Assembly: GCF_003574965.1 (NCBI RefSeq)
Contig: NZ_CP032317.1
Location: forward strand, 3,906,001-3,970,000
Direction of reading: 5' to 3'
Origin: Hymenobacter oligotrophus
Lineage (GTDB): Bacteria; Bacteroidota; Bacteroidia; Cytophagales; Hymenobacteraceae
Length of the DNA stretch: 64,000 nucleotides
Numbering within the stretch: the stretch's first letter is position 1; each line of letters starts with the position of its first letter. The translations under genes and the position numbers were made by a program. The notes beneath the pieces were generated by a model. That model ran no database searches. It saw only the letters and a program-made list of their open reading frames with translations, and was not told the DNA's origin. This document shows positions 56,935-64,000 of the stretch, in pieces.

Positions 56935-59900
56935 ATGCGTTTCTTTCTGCTCATCCTGGCTGCCTGGCTGTTGCCGATGGTTGTTCCTTCCAATGCCTCG
57001 GCCCCGCCGGCGGGCGGGCCCTACGCCGCGCAGTGGAAAAAAATCGACGCGCTGTTGGCCAAAAACCAAACCGAGGCGGCCCAAAAGCTGGTGCTCGGCA
57101 TTTACCAGAAAGCCCGCGCCGCCAACCAACCGGCCGATTACGTGCGCGCCCTGGTGTACCGCCTGCATTTGCTGCGGCAGCGCGAAGAAGACGCCGACGC
57201 CAAAGGCATTCGCTTGCTCGAAGCCGACCTAGGCGCGGCCACGTTTCCGGCCCGGCCCATTTTGCACAGCCTGCTGGCCGAGCAGTACCACCAGTACCTG
57301 CGCCAAAACCGCTACCGCCTCTACGACCGCACCCAGCTGGCCGCCGCCACTGCCGACTCCCTAGGTGCCGCCGACCTCCAGACCTGGGATGCCGCCCGCC
57401 TGGCCGCGCAGGTGGTGCGCCACTACCGCGCCTCCGTCGGAACCGAGGCCGCCCGCCAGCAGCAAACCACCTTGCGCGACCTGGGCCAACTCGCCATGCC
57501 CGCCGATGCCCAAGGCCAGCAGTTGCGCCCCACGCTCTACGACCTGCTCGCCCACCGCGCCATCGGGGCCCTCAACGACGACGAGCTGTACCTCACGCGC
57601 CCCGCCGAGCAGTTTCGCTTTATTGATGCGCGCCTGCTGGGGCCCAACGAGGAGTTTGCCCAACTGCCCCTAGGTGCGCCGGCCGCCGACTCACTCAACG
57701 GCCCGCTGCACGCCTTGCGCCTGTGGCAACAGCTCACGGCTTTCCGGCTGCGCGATGCCCAAAACCAAGCCGCTCTGGCCGATGTGGAGCGCTTGCGCCT
57801 GGCCTTTGTGCACGAGCGTGCGGCCTTTGCTAACAAAACCGTGGCCTACACCGCGGCCCTGCGCCGCGCCCAGCAGCGCTACGAGGCCTTGCCTGCGTGG
57901 GCCGATTTTCAGGCTGACATTGCGGAGCAAGCCCAGCGCCAAAAGCGCCTCACCGAGGCCATGGAGCTGGCGCGGGCCGCCGTGCAGCGTTATCCCAAAT
58001 CGGTGGGCGCAGCGCGGGCGCAGGGCATCATCAACGAGCTGGAGCGGCCCGAATTGCAGGTGCGAACAGCCGAAGTACAGCTGCCCAACGAGGCCATGCT
58101 GCTGAGCGTGCGCTACCGAAACCTGAAGCAGGCGTACGGCTTTGCCTGGCGGCTGCCCGCCGCGGCCATGCTGCGCGAGCGGCAAGGGCTGCGCAATACC
58201 GACATTCAGAAGGCCTACGCCAAACGCCTCGGCACCAAACCCACCGCTACCTGGGCAATGGCCCTGCCCGGGCCCACCGATTACCGCGCGCACCGCGCCG
58301 AGGTAGCCGGACCCAAGCTGCCCGCCGGGCATTACCTGGTGCTGGTGAGCACTGCGGCCCAGCAGCCCGGCAAGGAACGCGACAACATTGCCACGGCCTA
58401 CGCTTTTGTATCGGTGAGCGAGCTGGGCGAGGTGCACCGCGCCGCCCCCGCGAGCGGCACCGACCTCTGGACGCTCGACCGCCGCACCGGCCAGCCACTG
58501 GCGGGCGTGGGCGTGCAGCTGTGGTACCAGGATTACACCAACGCGAAAGTGCGACACTACGCCGGCCCCATGCGGCCGAGCAGCGCCGAGGGCTTCCTGA
58601 ACATACCGCCCGATGATAACCGCCGCGCCTATCAACAAGCCTTGCTGCTGCGCCGCGGTGCCGACACCCTGGTGGTGGAAACCAACATAGGCAACAACCG
58701 CCCCATTCCGAACCGCAACACCGAGCAGGAGCGGCGCCCGCGGGCTTTCCTCTACACCGACCGCGCTATTTACCGGCCCGGCCAAACGGTGTCCTTTAAA
58801 GGCATTGTGGCGCAAAACCTAGGCGGCCGCAGCCAAGTGCTGAAGAACACGCAGGTGCAGGTACGCTTGCTCGATGTGAACGGCCAGCCCGTGCAGGAAT
58901 TTGCCTTCACCACCTCCGATTACGGCAGCTTCCACGGCTCCGTAACGCTGCCCACGGGCTTGCTCAACGGGCAAATGCAGCTGCAGGCGCGCACCAAGTA
59001 CTTGGGTGAAGAACAGTACCTAGGCGAAGCGTTTATATCCGTCGAGGACTACAAGCGCCCTACGTTCTTCGTCGCGCTCGACCCCATAAAGGGCACGCCC
59101 AAGCTCGGCGATACGCTCTCGGTGCGCGGCACGGCCACGGCCTACGCCGGCCAGGCCATCGATGGCGCCACGGTGCAGTACCGCGTGGTGCGCCGCACGG
59201 TGTGGCCTATGTTCGGGTGGGCCGAGCTGAACTTCGGCTTCGGCAGCTCCTCGGGCATCCGCCGCCCTTACTACCCAGGCCGCGGCGGCGAGCAGCAAAT
59301 TGCCACCGGCACTGCTACTACTGATGCGCAAGGCCGCTTCCGGGTAAGCTTCGCGGCCACCCCGCCCGACGAAGCCGCCAACGACGACACGCCCGAAGAG
59401 GGCGAAGACGATGAAGACGGCTACCGCCCGCCCAGCCCGTGGCGCCCCAGTTACGTGTTCGTGGTAACCGCCGATGTAACCGACCCCAACGGCGAAACGC
59501 GCTCCGCCGAGCGCGGCGTAACCCTAGGTGGCCAAGCGCTGAACATGTCCCTGAGCGGCCCTAGGTTGGTAAATCAGCAGCAGATTGAAGATGCGTTTGT
59601 GCTGCGCAGCCAGAACGCCACCGGCGAGGCCGTGCCCGCCACCGGTACCCTGCGCCTTTACCGCCTCACGCCGCCGGTGCGCGTGCTGCGCCCGCGCCTG
59701 TGGCCAACTCCCGATCAGCCCGGCCTCGGCCGCGACGAGCACCAGCAGCTTTTCCCGCACGATGCTTGGCTCAGCGAAGACAACCCCGACAAATGGCCGC
59801 GCACGTTACTAATTGAGTGGCGTTTCGATACCGGCCAGCGCACCCAATTGCCCGAGGTGGCCCGCGCCCTAGGTGCCCAAACGCCGGGCGCTTACCTGCT

Positions 59901-62900
59901 GGAGGCCAGCACCCTTGCCGGCACCGATACGGCCCGTACTCGTCTGGGCTTCACGCTCTACAACCCTGCCGCGCCGCAGCTGCCGTTGCCCGTGCCGCAG
60001 TGGCTTACGGCCCTGCAGGATACCGTAGCCCCGGGCCAAGCCGTGCAAGTGCTCGTCGGCTCGGGTTTTGAGGCGGTGCAGGCCCGGTTGGAGGTAGAAA
60101 GCCAAGGCCAGCTAATACGCACCGAGTGGCTGCCGCTGCGCCGCGGGCAACGGCTCATCAGCCTGCCCACCACAGCCGCCAACGCCGGGCCCATGCACGT
60201 GCGGCTGATGTTTGTGCACGCCGGACGTTTCTATCAGCAGGAAGCCACGGTGCAGGTGGCTGAGCCGCAACGGCCGTTGCAGCTTGCAATCAGCACCTTC
60301 CGCGACAAGCTGCAGCCCGGCCAGAAGGAAACCTGGCGCCTCACCATTCGCAATAGCCAAAACCAGCCCGCCGCGGCCGAGCTGCTGGCCTCGCTCTACG
60401 ATCAGTCGCTCGATTACTTCCGTCCGCATGCTTTCGCGAAGCCCGAGCTGCCGCAGCCGTATTTCGGGCAGCGGTTTGGGTGGATTGCAGCGTCTTTCGG
60501 GGCCGAGAACTGGGAGTTGCTGCTGGATGAATTTGCTGGCAAGCCCACGGGTTTGCAATACTATAGCCACCCCGAACTCCGTCTTGTTCTGTGGCAGTGG
60601 CAATTGTTAAGCGTGAAGTTTACGCCGCCGGTTATCAAGCACGACGACGAAATTCCTGACCAGGAAGCGTTGCCGAGTCGTGGCGGTGGCGTACGAAGGG
60701 CACTTCAGGGGCGAGCTGCAGGAGTTATGATCCGCGGAACTGCCGCACCGGCCCCCGTAGCCGCCATGGCTGTAGCCGATGCTTCCACCGAGTCGGCATC
60801 AAGTAAAAAACAGTTAAATGAAGTCGTAGTAACTGATTTAGGAGCACCGCAACAACCCAAAACCTCAGACCTCGCTACCGTACCCGTCCGCTCCGACTTC
60901 CGCGAAACGGCCCTGTGGGCACCCGCCGTGCGCACCAACGACCAAGGCGAAGTGGTGCTGGAATTTCAGATGCCCGAGGCCGTGACCCGCTGGCAGCTGC
61001 TCACGCTGGCGCACACGCCCGATTTGCAAACCGGCATGCTGGCGCGGCAGCTCGTTACGCAAAAGCAGCTGATGGTAACGCCCAATGCCCCGCGCTTCTT
61101 CCGCGAAGGCGACCAGCTGCGCCTCACGGCCAAAATCAGCAACCTCACCGGCAAAGCCCTAGGTGGCACGGCCCAACTCATCTTGTTGGATGCCCGCACC
61201 AATCAGCCCATAGCCAAGCAACTGCTGCGCGGCAAAGCCCAAACGAAGTTTAAGGCAGCCGCCAACCAGAGCACCACGGTAGGGTGGGAGCTGAGCATTC
61301 CGGCCGGCCTCGAGGCCGTAACCTACCGCGTGGTGGCGCAAGCCAAAAACTACTCCGATGGCGAGGAAAACACCCTGCCCGTGCTGCCCAACCGCCTGCT
61401 CGTAACGGAGGCGCTGCCGCTTACCGTGCGCGGCAACTCGGTGCGCGAGTTTGAGCTGAAGAAGCTGACCAGCACCACCTCGGCCACGCGCCAAAACCAG
61501 AGCCTCACGCTGGAGCTAACCAGCAACCCGGCCTGGTACGCCGTGCAGAGCTTGCCCTACCTGATGGAGTACCCCTACGAGTGCTCCGAGCAGGTTTTCT
61601 CGCGCCTCTACGCCAATACGCTTGCCGCCCGCATTGTGCAGCAAAATCCGCGCATCCGGCCCGTACTGGAAGAGTGGAAGCGCGCCGTTGCCAGCGGCGA
61701 CCCGAACGCGCTGCGCTCCAAGCTCGAGCAAAACCAGGAGCTGAAAGCCCTGCTGCTGCAGGAAACGCCGTGGGTGCGCGAGGGGCAGTCGGACACGGAG
61801 CGCATGCGCCGCTTGGGCGAGTTGTTCGACGAGCCGCGCCTGCAAGCCGAAACCCAGCGCGCCGCCCAAAAGCTCCAGGAGCTGCAAAGCCCCAGCGGGG
61901 CCTTCCCGTGGTTTAAGCAAATGCCCGACAACCGCTACATCACGCAAGTGGTGGTGGCCGGCTTTGGTCGCCTGCGCCGCTTAGGTGCTTTCGATGCCTT
62001 GCAGGATGCCCGCACCGCCGACATGCTGCGCCGCGCCGTGGCTTACCTCGACCGCGAACTAGCCGACGACTACGCCCAGCTGCGGCGGCAAAAAGGCGTA
62101 AAACTCACCGACGACCACCTAGCCGACGCCACGTTGCAGGCGCTCTACGCCCGCTCGTTTTGGGCGGCCGAGCTGCCCGTACCCGCCGAGGCCAAACCGG
62201 CCTACGACTACTACCGCGAGCAAACCGCCAAGTACTGGCCCAAGCGCAACCGCTACCTGCAAGGCTTTGCCGCCATAGTGCTGCACCGCAACGGCCAGGC
62301 CAAGTCCGCCCGCGAGGTGGTAGAGGCGCTGCGCCAAAACGCCCTCCGCTCCGACGAGCTCGGCATGTACTGGAAAGACGTGCAGCCGGGCTTCTACTGG
62401 CAACAGGCACCCACCGAAACCCAGGCGCAGCTAATCGAGGTGTTCAGCGAAGTAGCCCAAGATCAGCCGTCGGTGGAGGAAATGCAGCTGTGGCTGCTGG
62501 CGCACAAGCGCACCCACAACTGGGAAAGCACCCGCGCCACCGCCGATGCCTGCTACGCGCTGCTGCTGCAAGGCGGGCGCAACTGGCTCGAGCCCGCGCA
62601 GCCGCTGCAGGTTTCCCTAGGTGCGCAGGGCATCAACACCAGCCAAGGAGCCGAGGCTGGCACCGGTTACCTCAAGCGCAGCTACCCAGCCGCCGAGGTA
62701 AAGCCGGCCCTGGGCAAAGTGCGCGTGCAGAAAACCGACGCCGGTGTGGCGTGGGGCGCGCTGTACTGGCAGTACTTCGAGCGACCCGATAAGATTACGC
62801 AGGCCGATAAAGCGCCCATTACGCTCACGCGCCAGCTCTTCCGCGAAACACCGAGCAACAACGGCCCGGTACTGGCGCCCATGCAAGCCAATGCCCCACT

Positions 62901-63240
62901 GCGGGTAGGCGAAGTGCTGGTGGTGCGCCTGGTGCTGAAAACCGACCGCGAGCTAGAGTTTGTGCACCTGAAAGATACCCGCGCCGCGGGCCTCGAGCTG
63001 ATTGGCCAAACCTCGGGCTACCGCTACCAGCAAGGCCTCGGCTACTACGAGAGCCCGCGCGATGCCGCCACCAACTTCTTCCTGGACGTGCTGCCCCGCG
63101 GCACGCACGTGTTCGAGTACCGCTTGCGCGCGGCCCAGGCCGGCGACTTCTCGTCGGGCATTAGCCAGGTGCAGTGCCTTTACGCGCCGGAATTCACCAG
63201 CCACTCGGCCGGTCAGCGCCTGCGCATCGGGGCGCAATAA
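56935..63240 (+). CDS. Alpha-2-macroglobulin family protein with SusC-like bait segment
   Basis: A 2101-aa exported protein. Residues 1-24 are a signal peptide. An unknown helical region covers about 25-400, with MG-like domains afterwards. The MG2 motif RAFLYTDRAIYRPGQTVSFKG starts near 600. Near 1250-1300 is a bait-like region, followed by the core (ETALWAPAVRTNDQGEVVLEFQMPEAVTRWQLL). The thioester site ECSEQ places its reactive Cys at about 1550. The end (CLYAPEFTSHSAGQ) is the receptor-like domain. Such proteins trap proteases that attack the cell. The bait region carries ALQGRAAGVMIRG and LNEVVVTDLG, which resemble TonB plug and SusC signatures. The ATG at 56935 gives a good signal peptide. 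Confidence 0.88.
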   Translation: MRFFLLILAAWLLPMVVPSNASAPPAGGPYAAQWKKIDALLAKNQTEAAQKLVLGIYQKARAANQPADYVRALVYRLHLLRQREEDADAKGIRLLEADLGAATFPARPILHSLLAEQYHQYLRQNRYRLYDRTQLAAATADSLGAADLQTWDAARLAAQVVRHYRASVGTEAARQQQTTLRDLGQLAMPADAQGQQLRPTLYDLLAHRAIGALNDDELYLTRPAEQFRFIDARLLGPNEEFAQLPLGAPAADSLNGPLHALRLWQQLTAFRLRDAQNQAALADVERLRLAFVHERAAFANKTVAYTAALRRAQQRYEALPAWADFQADIAEQAQRQKRLTEAMELARAAVQRYPKSVGAARAQGIINELERPELQVRTAEVQLPNEAMLLSVRYRNLKQAYGFAWRLPAAAMLRERQGLRNTDIQKAYAKRLGTKPTATWAMALPGPTDYRAHRAEVAGPKLPAGHYLVLVSTAAQQPGKERDNIATAYAFVSVSELGEVHRAAPASGTDLWTLDRRTGQPLAGVGVQLWYQDYTNAKVRHYAGPMRPSSAEGFLNIPPDDNRRAYQQALLLRRGADTLVVETNIGNNRPIPNRNTEQERRPRAFLYTDRAIYRPGQTVSFKGIVAQNLGGRSQVLKNTQVQVRLLDVNGQPVQEFAFTTSDYGSFHGSVTLPTGLLNGQMQLQARTKYLGEEQYLGEAFISVEDYKRPTFFVALDPIKGTPKLGDTLSVRGTATAYAGQAIDGATVQYRVVRRTVWPMFGWAELNFGFGSSSGIRRPYYPGRGGEQQIATGTATTDAQGRFRVSFAATPPDEAANDDTPEEGEDDEDGYRPPSPWRPSYVFVVTADVTDPNGETRSAERGVTLGGQALNMSLSGPRLVNQQQIEDAFVLRSQNATGEAVPATGTLRLYRLTPPVRVLRPRLWPTPDQPGLGRDEHQQLFPHDAWLSEDNPDKWPRTLLIEWRFDTGQRTQLPEVARALGAQTPGAYLLEASTLAGTDTARTRLGFTLYNPAAPQLPLPVPQWLTALQDTVAPGQAVQVLVGSGFEAVQARLEVESQGQLIRTEWLPLRRGQRLISLPTTAANAGPMHVRLMFVHAGRFYQQEATVQVAEPQRPLQLAISTFRDKLQPGQKETWRLTIRNSQNQPAAAELLASLYDQSLDYFRPHAFAKPELPQPYFGQRFGWIAASFGAENWELLLDEFAGKPTGLQYYSHPELRLVLWQWQLLSVKFTPPVIKHDDEIPDQEALPSRGGGVRRALQGRAAGVMIRGTAAPAPVAAMAVADASTESASSKKQLNEVVVTDLGAPQQPKTSDLATVPVRSDFRETALWAPAVRTNDQGEVVLEFQMPEAVTRWQLLTLAHTPDLQTGMLARQLVTQKQLMVTPNAPRFFREGDQLRLTAKISNLTGKALGGTAQLILLDARTNQPIAKQLLRGKAQTKFKAAANQSTTVGWELSIPAGLEAVTYRVVAQAKNYSDGEENTLPVLPNRLLVTEALPLTVRGNSVREFELKKLTSTTSATRQNQSLTLELTSNPAWYAVQSLPYLMEYPYECSEQVFSRLYANTLAARIVQQNPRIRPVLEEWKRAVASGDPNALRSKLEQNQELKALLLQETPWVREGQSDTERMRRLGELFDEPRLQAETQRAAQKLQELQSPSGAFPWFKQMPDNRYITQVVVAGFGRLRRLGAFDALQDARTADMLRRAVAYLDRELADDYAQLRRQKGVKLTDDHLADATLQALYARSFWAAELPVPAEAKPAYDYYREQTAKYWPKRNRYLQGFAAIVLHRNGQAKSAREVVEALRQNALRSDELGMYWKDVQPGFYWQQAPTETQAQLIEVFSEVAQDQPSVEEMQLWLLAHKRTHNWESTRATADACYALLLQGGRNWLEPAQPLQVSLGAQGINTSQGAEAGTGYLKRSYPAAEVKPALGKVRVQKTDAGVAWGALYWQYFERPDKITQADKAPITLTRQLFRETPSNNGPVLAPMQANAPLRVGEVLVVRLVLKTDRELEFVHLKDTRAAGLELIGQTSGYRYQQGLGYYESPRDAATNFFLDVLPRGTHVFEYRLRAAQAGDFSSGISQVQCLYAPEFTSHSAGQRLRIGAQ

Positions 63241-63261
63241 CCAGGGCCGCCTAGGGCACTG

Positions 63262-63320
63262 GGTAGCTACGCAGCAACCAACTGCCGGCTATGTCGGCAG
63301 CTGGTTGCTGCGTAGCTACC
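63262..63320. repeat. 26-base-arm hairpin after the macroglobulin gene
   Basis: Arms 63262-63287 and 63295-63320 are complementary except for one position, with a seven-base loop. No T run follows, so it is a weak intrinsic terminator and may be a repeat or RNA-stabilising element. CCTAGG lies just before it (63250). Confidence 0.75.
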
Positions 63321-63628
63321 GGCGCGCGCCCGCCTTCGGTGGTACATGTGGTGCCCAAAAAACCTCGGACATGAGTTGTTTCCGCGCTGCTGAGCCAAGC
63401 CCTGTTTGGGCAAGAGCCGCGAAGTACCTATAGGTTAAACAAAGCCGTTTTTCAGCGTTTAGGCGGCATATCTTAGCTCGACTATAATAAGTAGGCGGGC
63501 TGCGGCGTTTTTCACCTTTCCAGGAATAAAATGGCCGCTAAGATGCTATTCAGCAGAGGTTTTGCCTCTTTCCAAGATGCGTGGTATTTTTGCGCCCCGG
63601 TTGATTTTTTGGACTGAGAGGATTGCTG
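63321..63628. other. 308-base spacer with promoter
   Basis: No gene seen. It becomes AT-rich toward the right and contains the promoter at 63561-63592. Confidence 0.5.
63561..63592 (+). promoter_or_regulatory. Promoter TTTG-N20-TATTTTTG
   Basis: A -33 TTTG (63561-63564) and a -7 TATTTTTG (63585-63592) separated by 20 bases fit the Bacteroidota primary-sigma consensus best of all boxes in the window. The ATG of the next gene is 36 bases downstream. Confidence 0.65.
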
Positions 63629-64000
63629 ATGATACGAACCGCTTTACTTACGGCTGCCCTGGCCGCTCTTGCGCTGACTACCCAGGCCCAACAAGGGCGC
63701 CGTTCGGCCGTTTCGCACGCCAAGCAGCCCGATACGGCCGGCAAAGTAGCCGTACCCGTGGGCCCCGTGTTACCCGGCGAGGAAACCCTTTCGGCCCAGG
63801 AGCGCGCCGAGCGTACTTTCCTGATGCCGGTGCGCAAAAAGATGCCCTCGGCCGTGCGCCCCGGCGCCGCCCCGCGCCCCCAACTCGACCCCGCCAGCGC
63901 CGATGCCGTAGCCATTGGCCCGCCCACGGCCGAAGAGGCAGCCGAAGAAGCCGCCAGCAAGGCCGAGGCTGCTAAAACCACCGCTGCGCGTTCGTCTCGC
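63629..64000 (+). CDS. N-terminal part of an exported protein, cut by the window end
   Basis: The reading frame is open for 124 codons from ATG 63629 to the last base and has no stop. MIRTALLTAALAALALTTQAQQ is a signal peptide. Then comes a Pro/Ala/Arg-rich stretch (VAVPVGPVLPGEETLSAQERAERTF) and an Ala/Glu-rich region (EEAAEEAASKAEAAK). A promoter 36 bases upstream supports it. The function cannot be seen from this part. Confidence 0.8.
   Translation, partial: MIRTALLTAALAALALTTQAQQGRRSAVSHAKQPDTAGKVAVPVGPVLPGEETLSAQERAERTFLMPVRKKMPSAVRPGAAPRPQLDPASADAVAIGPPTAEEAAEEAASKAEAAKTTAARSSR

Larger units (their letters stand above)
12..63255. repeat. Dispersed CCTAGG palindrome, about 86 copies
   Basis: I counted about 86 copies of CCTAGG by eye, first at 12-17 and last at 63250-63255. 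Many extend to the asymmetric 10-mer GCCCTAGGTG or its complement CACCTAGGGC, in both orientations. Copies lie in genes on either strand and in spacers. Inside genes the usual reading is NNC-CTA-GGN, giving Leu-Gly. Leucine is otherwise mostly CTG here, so the motif accounts for much of the CTA use. The longest stretch without a copy is about 13.71-17.33 kb, the metalloprotease cluster. What the motif does is unknown. Confidence 0.85.

Noticed and set aside
57691-58815. 374-aa minus-strand open frame opposite the macroglobulin gene
   Set aside because: Shadow of the macroglobulin reading frame, no domain.
1-64000. tRNA or rRNA genes, phage or insertion-sequence genes
   Set aside because: I looked for T-loop GGTTCGA-type signatures, integrase or transposase motifs and found none.

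Overview
The window looks like chromosomal DNA of a GC-rich Bacteroidota bacterium of the Hymenobacter/Cytophagales type. The evidence is the type IX secretion (T9SS) sorting domains, GldH, a PorE-like OmpA protein, the two-domain GlmU-like protein typical of Bacteroidota, a type-B L31, TAnnTTTG promoter boxes and almost no Shine-Dalgarno sequences. No phage, plasmid, insertion sequence, CRISPR array, tRNA or rRNA was found. The window is mostly housekeeping and envelope genes with short spacers, and strong GC-rich hairpins end many of the transcription units.

Layout. 0-9.4 kb: uridine kinase, XTP/dITP pyrophosphatase, L31, GlmU-like enzyme, DNA polymerase III delta', porphobilinogen deaminase, a YjdF-like membrane protein, an acetyltransferase, a periplasmic cyclophilin and an RmlD-like reductase. 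9.5-17 kb: a zinc dehydrogenase, a T9SS-exported subtilisin-like protease and three tandem HEIGH-type metalloprotease lipoproteins. 17-26.5 kb: RicT/PSP1 protein and GldH, a large Gly/Tyr/Gln-rich disordered protein, then minus-strand genes (NmrA-like reductase, two propeller-like proteins, a ComEA-like HhH protein, LpxH, a LUD-domain protein). 26.8-32.6 kb: a secreted protein with thirteen 46-residue repeats, then the TPR and PorE-like OmpA pair. 33-46 kb: bacilliredoxin, DHFR-like reductase, RecQ, KdsD, mannose-1-phosphate guanylyltransferase, RlmB-type methyltransferase with a GWxTD protein, a DUF2723 membrane protein, a lone sorting-domain protein, biotin ligase and RsfS. 46-55 kb: FtsH, a peptide-type ABC importer operon without ATPases, an unknown helical protein and a Spy/CpxP-like protein. 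55-64 kb: DinB-like protein, a decayed beta-barrel pseudogene, a 2101-residue alpha-2-macroglobulin and the start of an unrecognised exported protein running off the window.

How the genes fit together. Many products act at the envelope: lipid A and polysaccharide precursors (LpxH, KdsD, ManC, RmlD-like, GlmU-like), export and surface attachment (PorE-like, GldH and three CTD-bearing substrates), periplasmic folding and quality control (cyclophilin, FtsH, CpxP-like) and periplasmic or surface proteolysis or its inhibition (S8 protease, three M57-like proteases, alpha-2-macroglobulin).

The strongest signal outside ordinary genes is the palindrome CCTAGG. I counted about 86 copies by eye, roughly one per 750 bases, several times what base composition predicts. 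Many copies extend to GCCCTAGGTG. In genes it is almost always read as Leu-Gly (CTA-GGN), and in four genes its TAG is the stop codon. Other items worth checking are a three-copy spaced motif (GGAAGAAA-N11-GTGAC), a terminal-inverted-repeat element between holB and hemC, SusC-like fragments in the macroglobulin bait region, and the tandem metalloprotease family.
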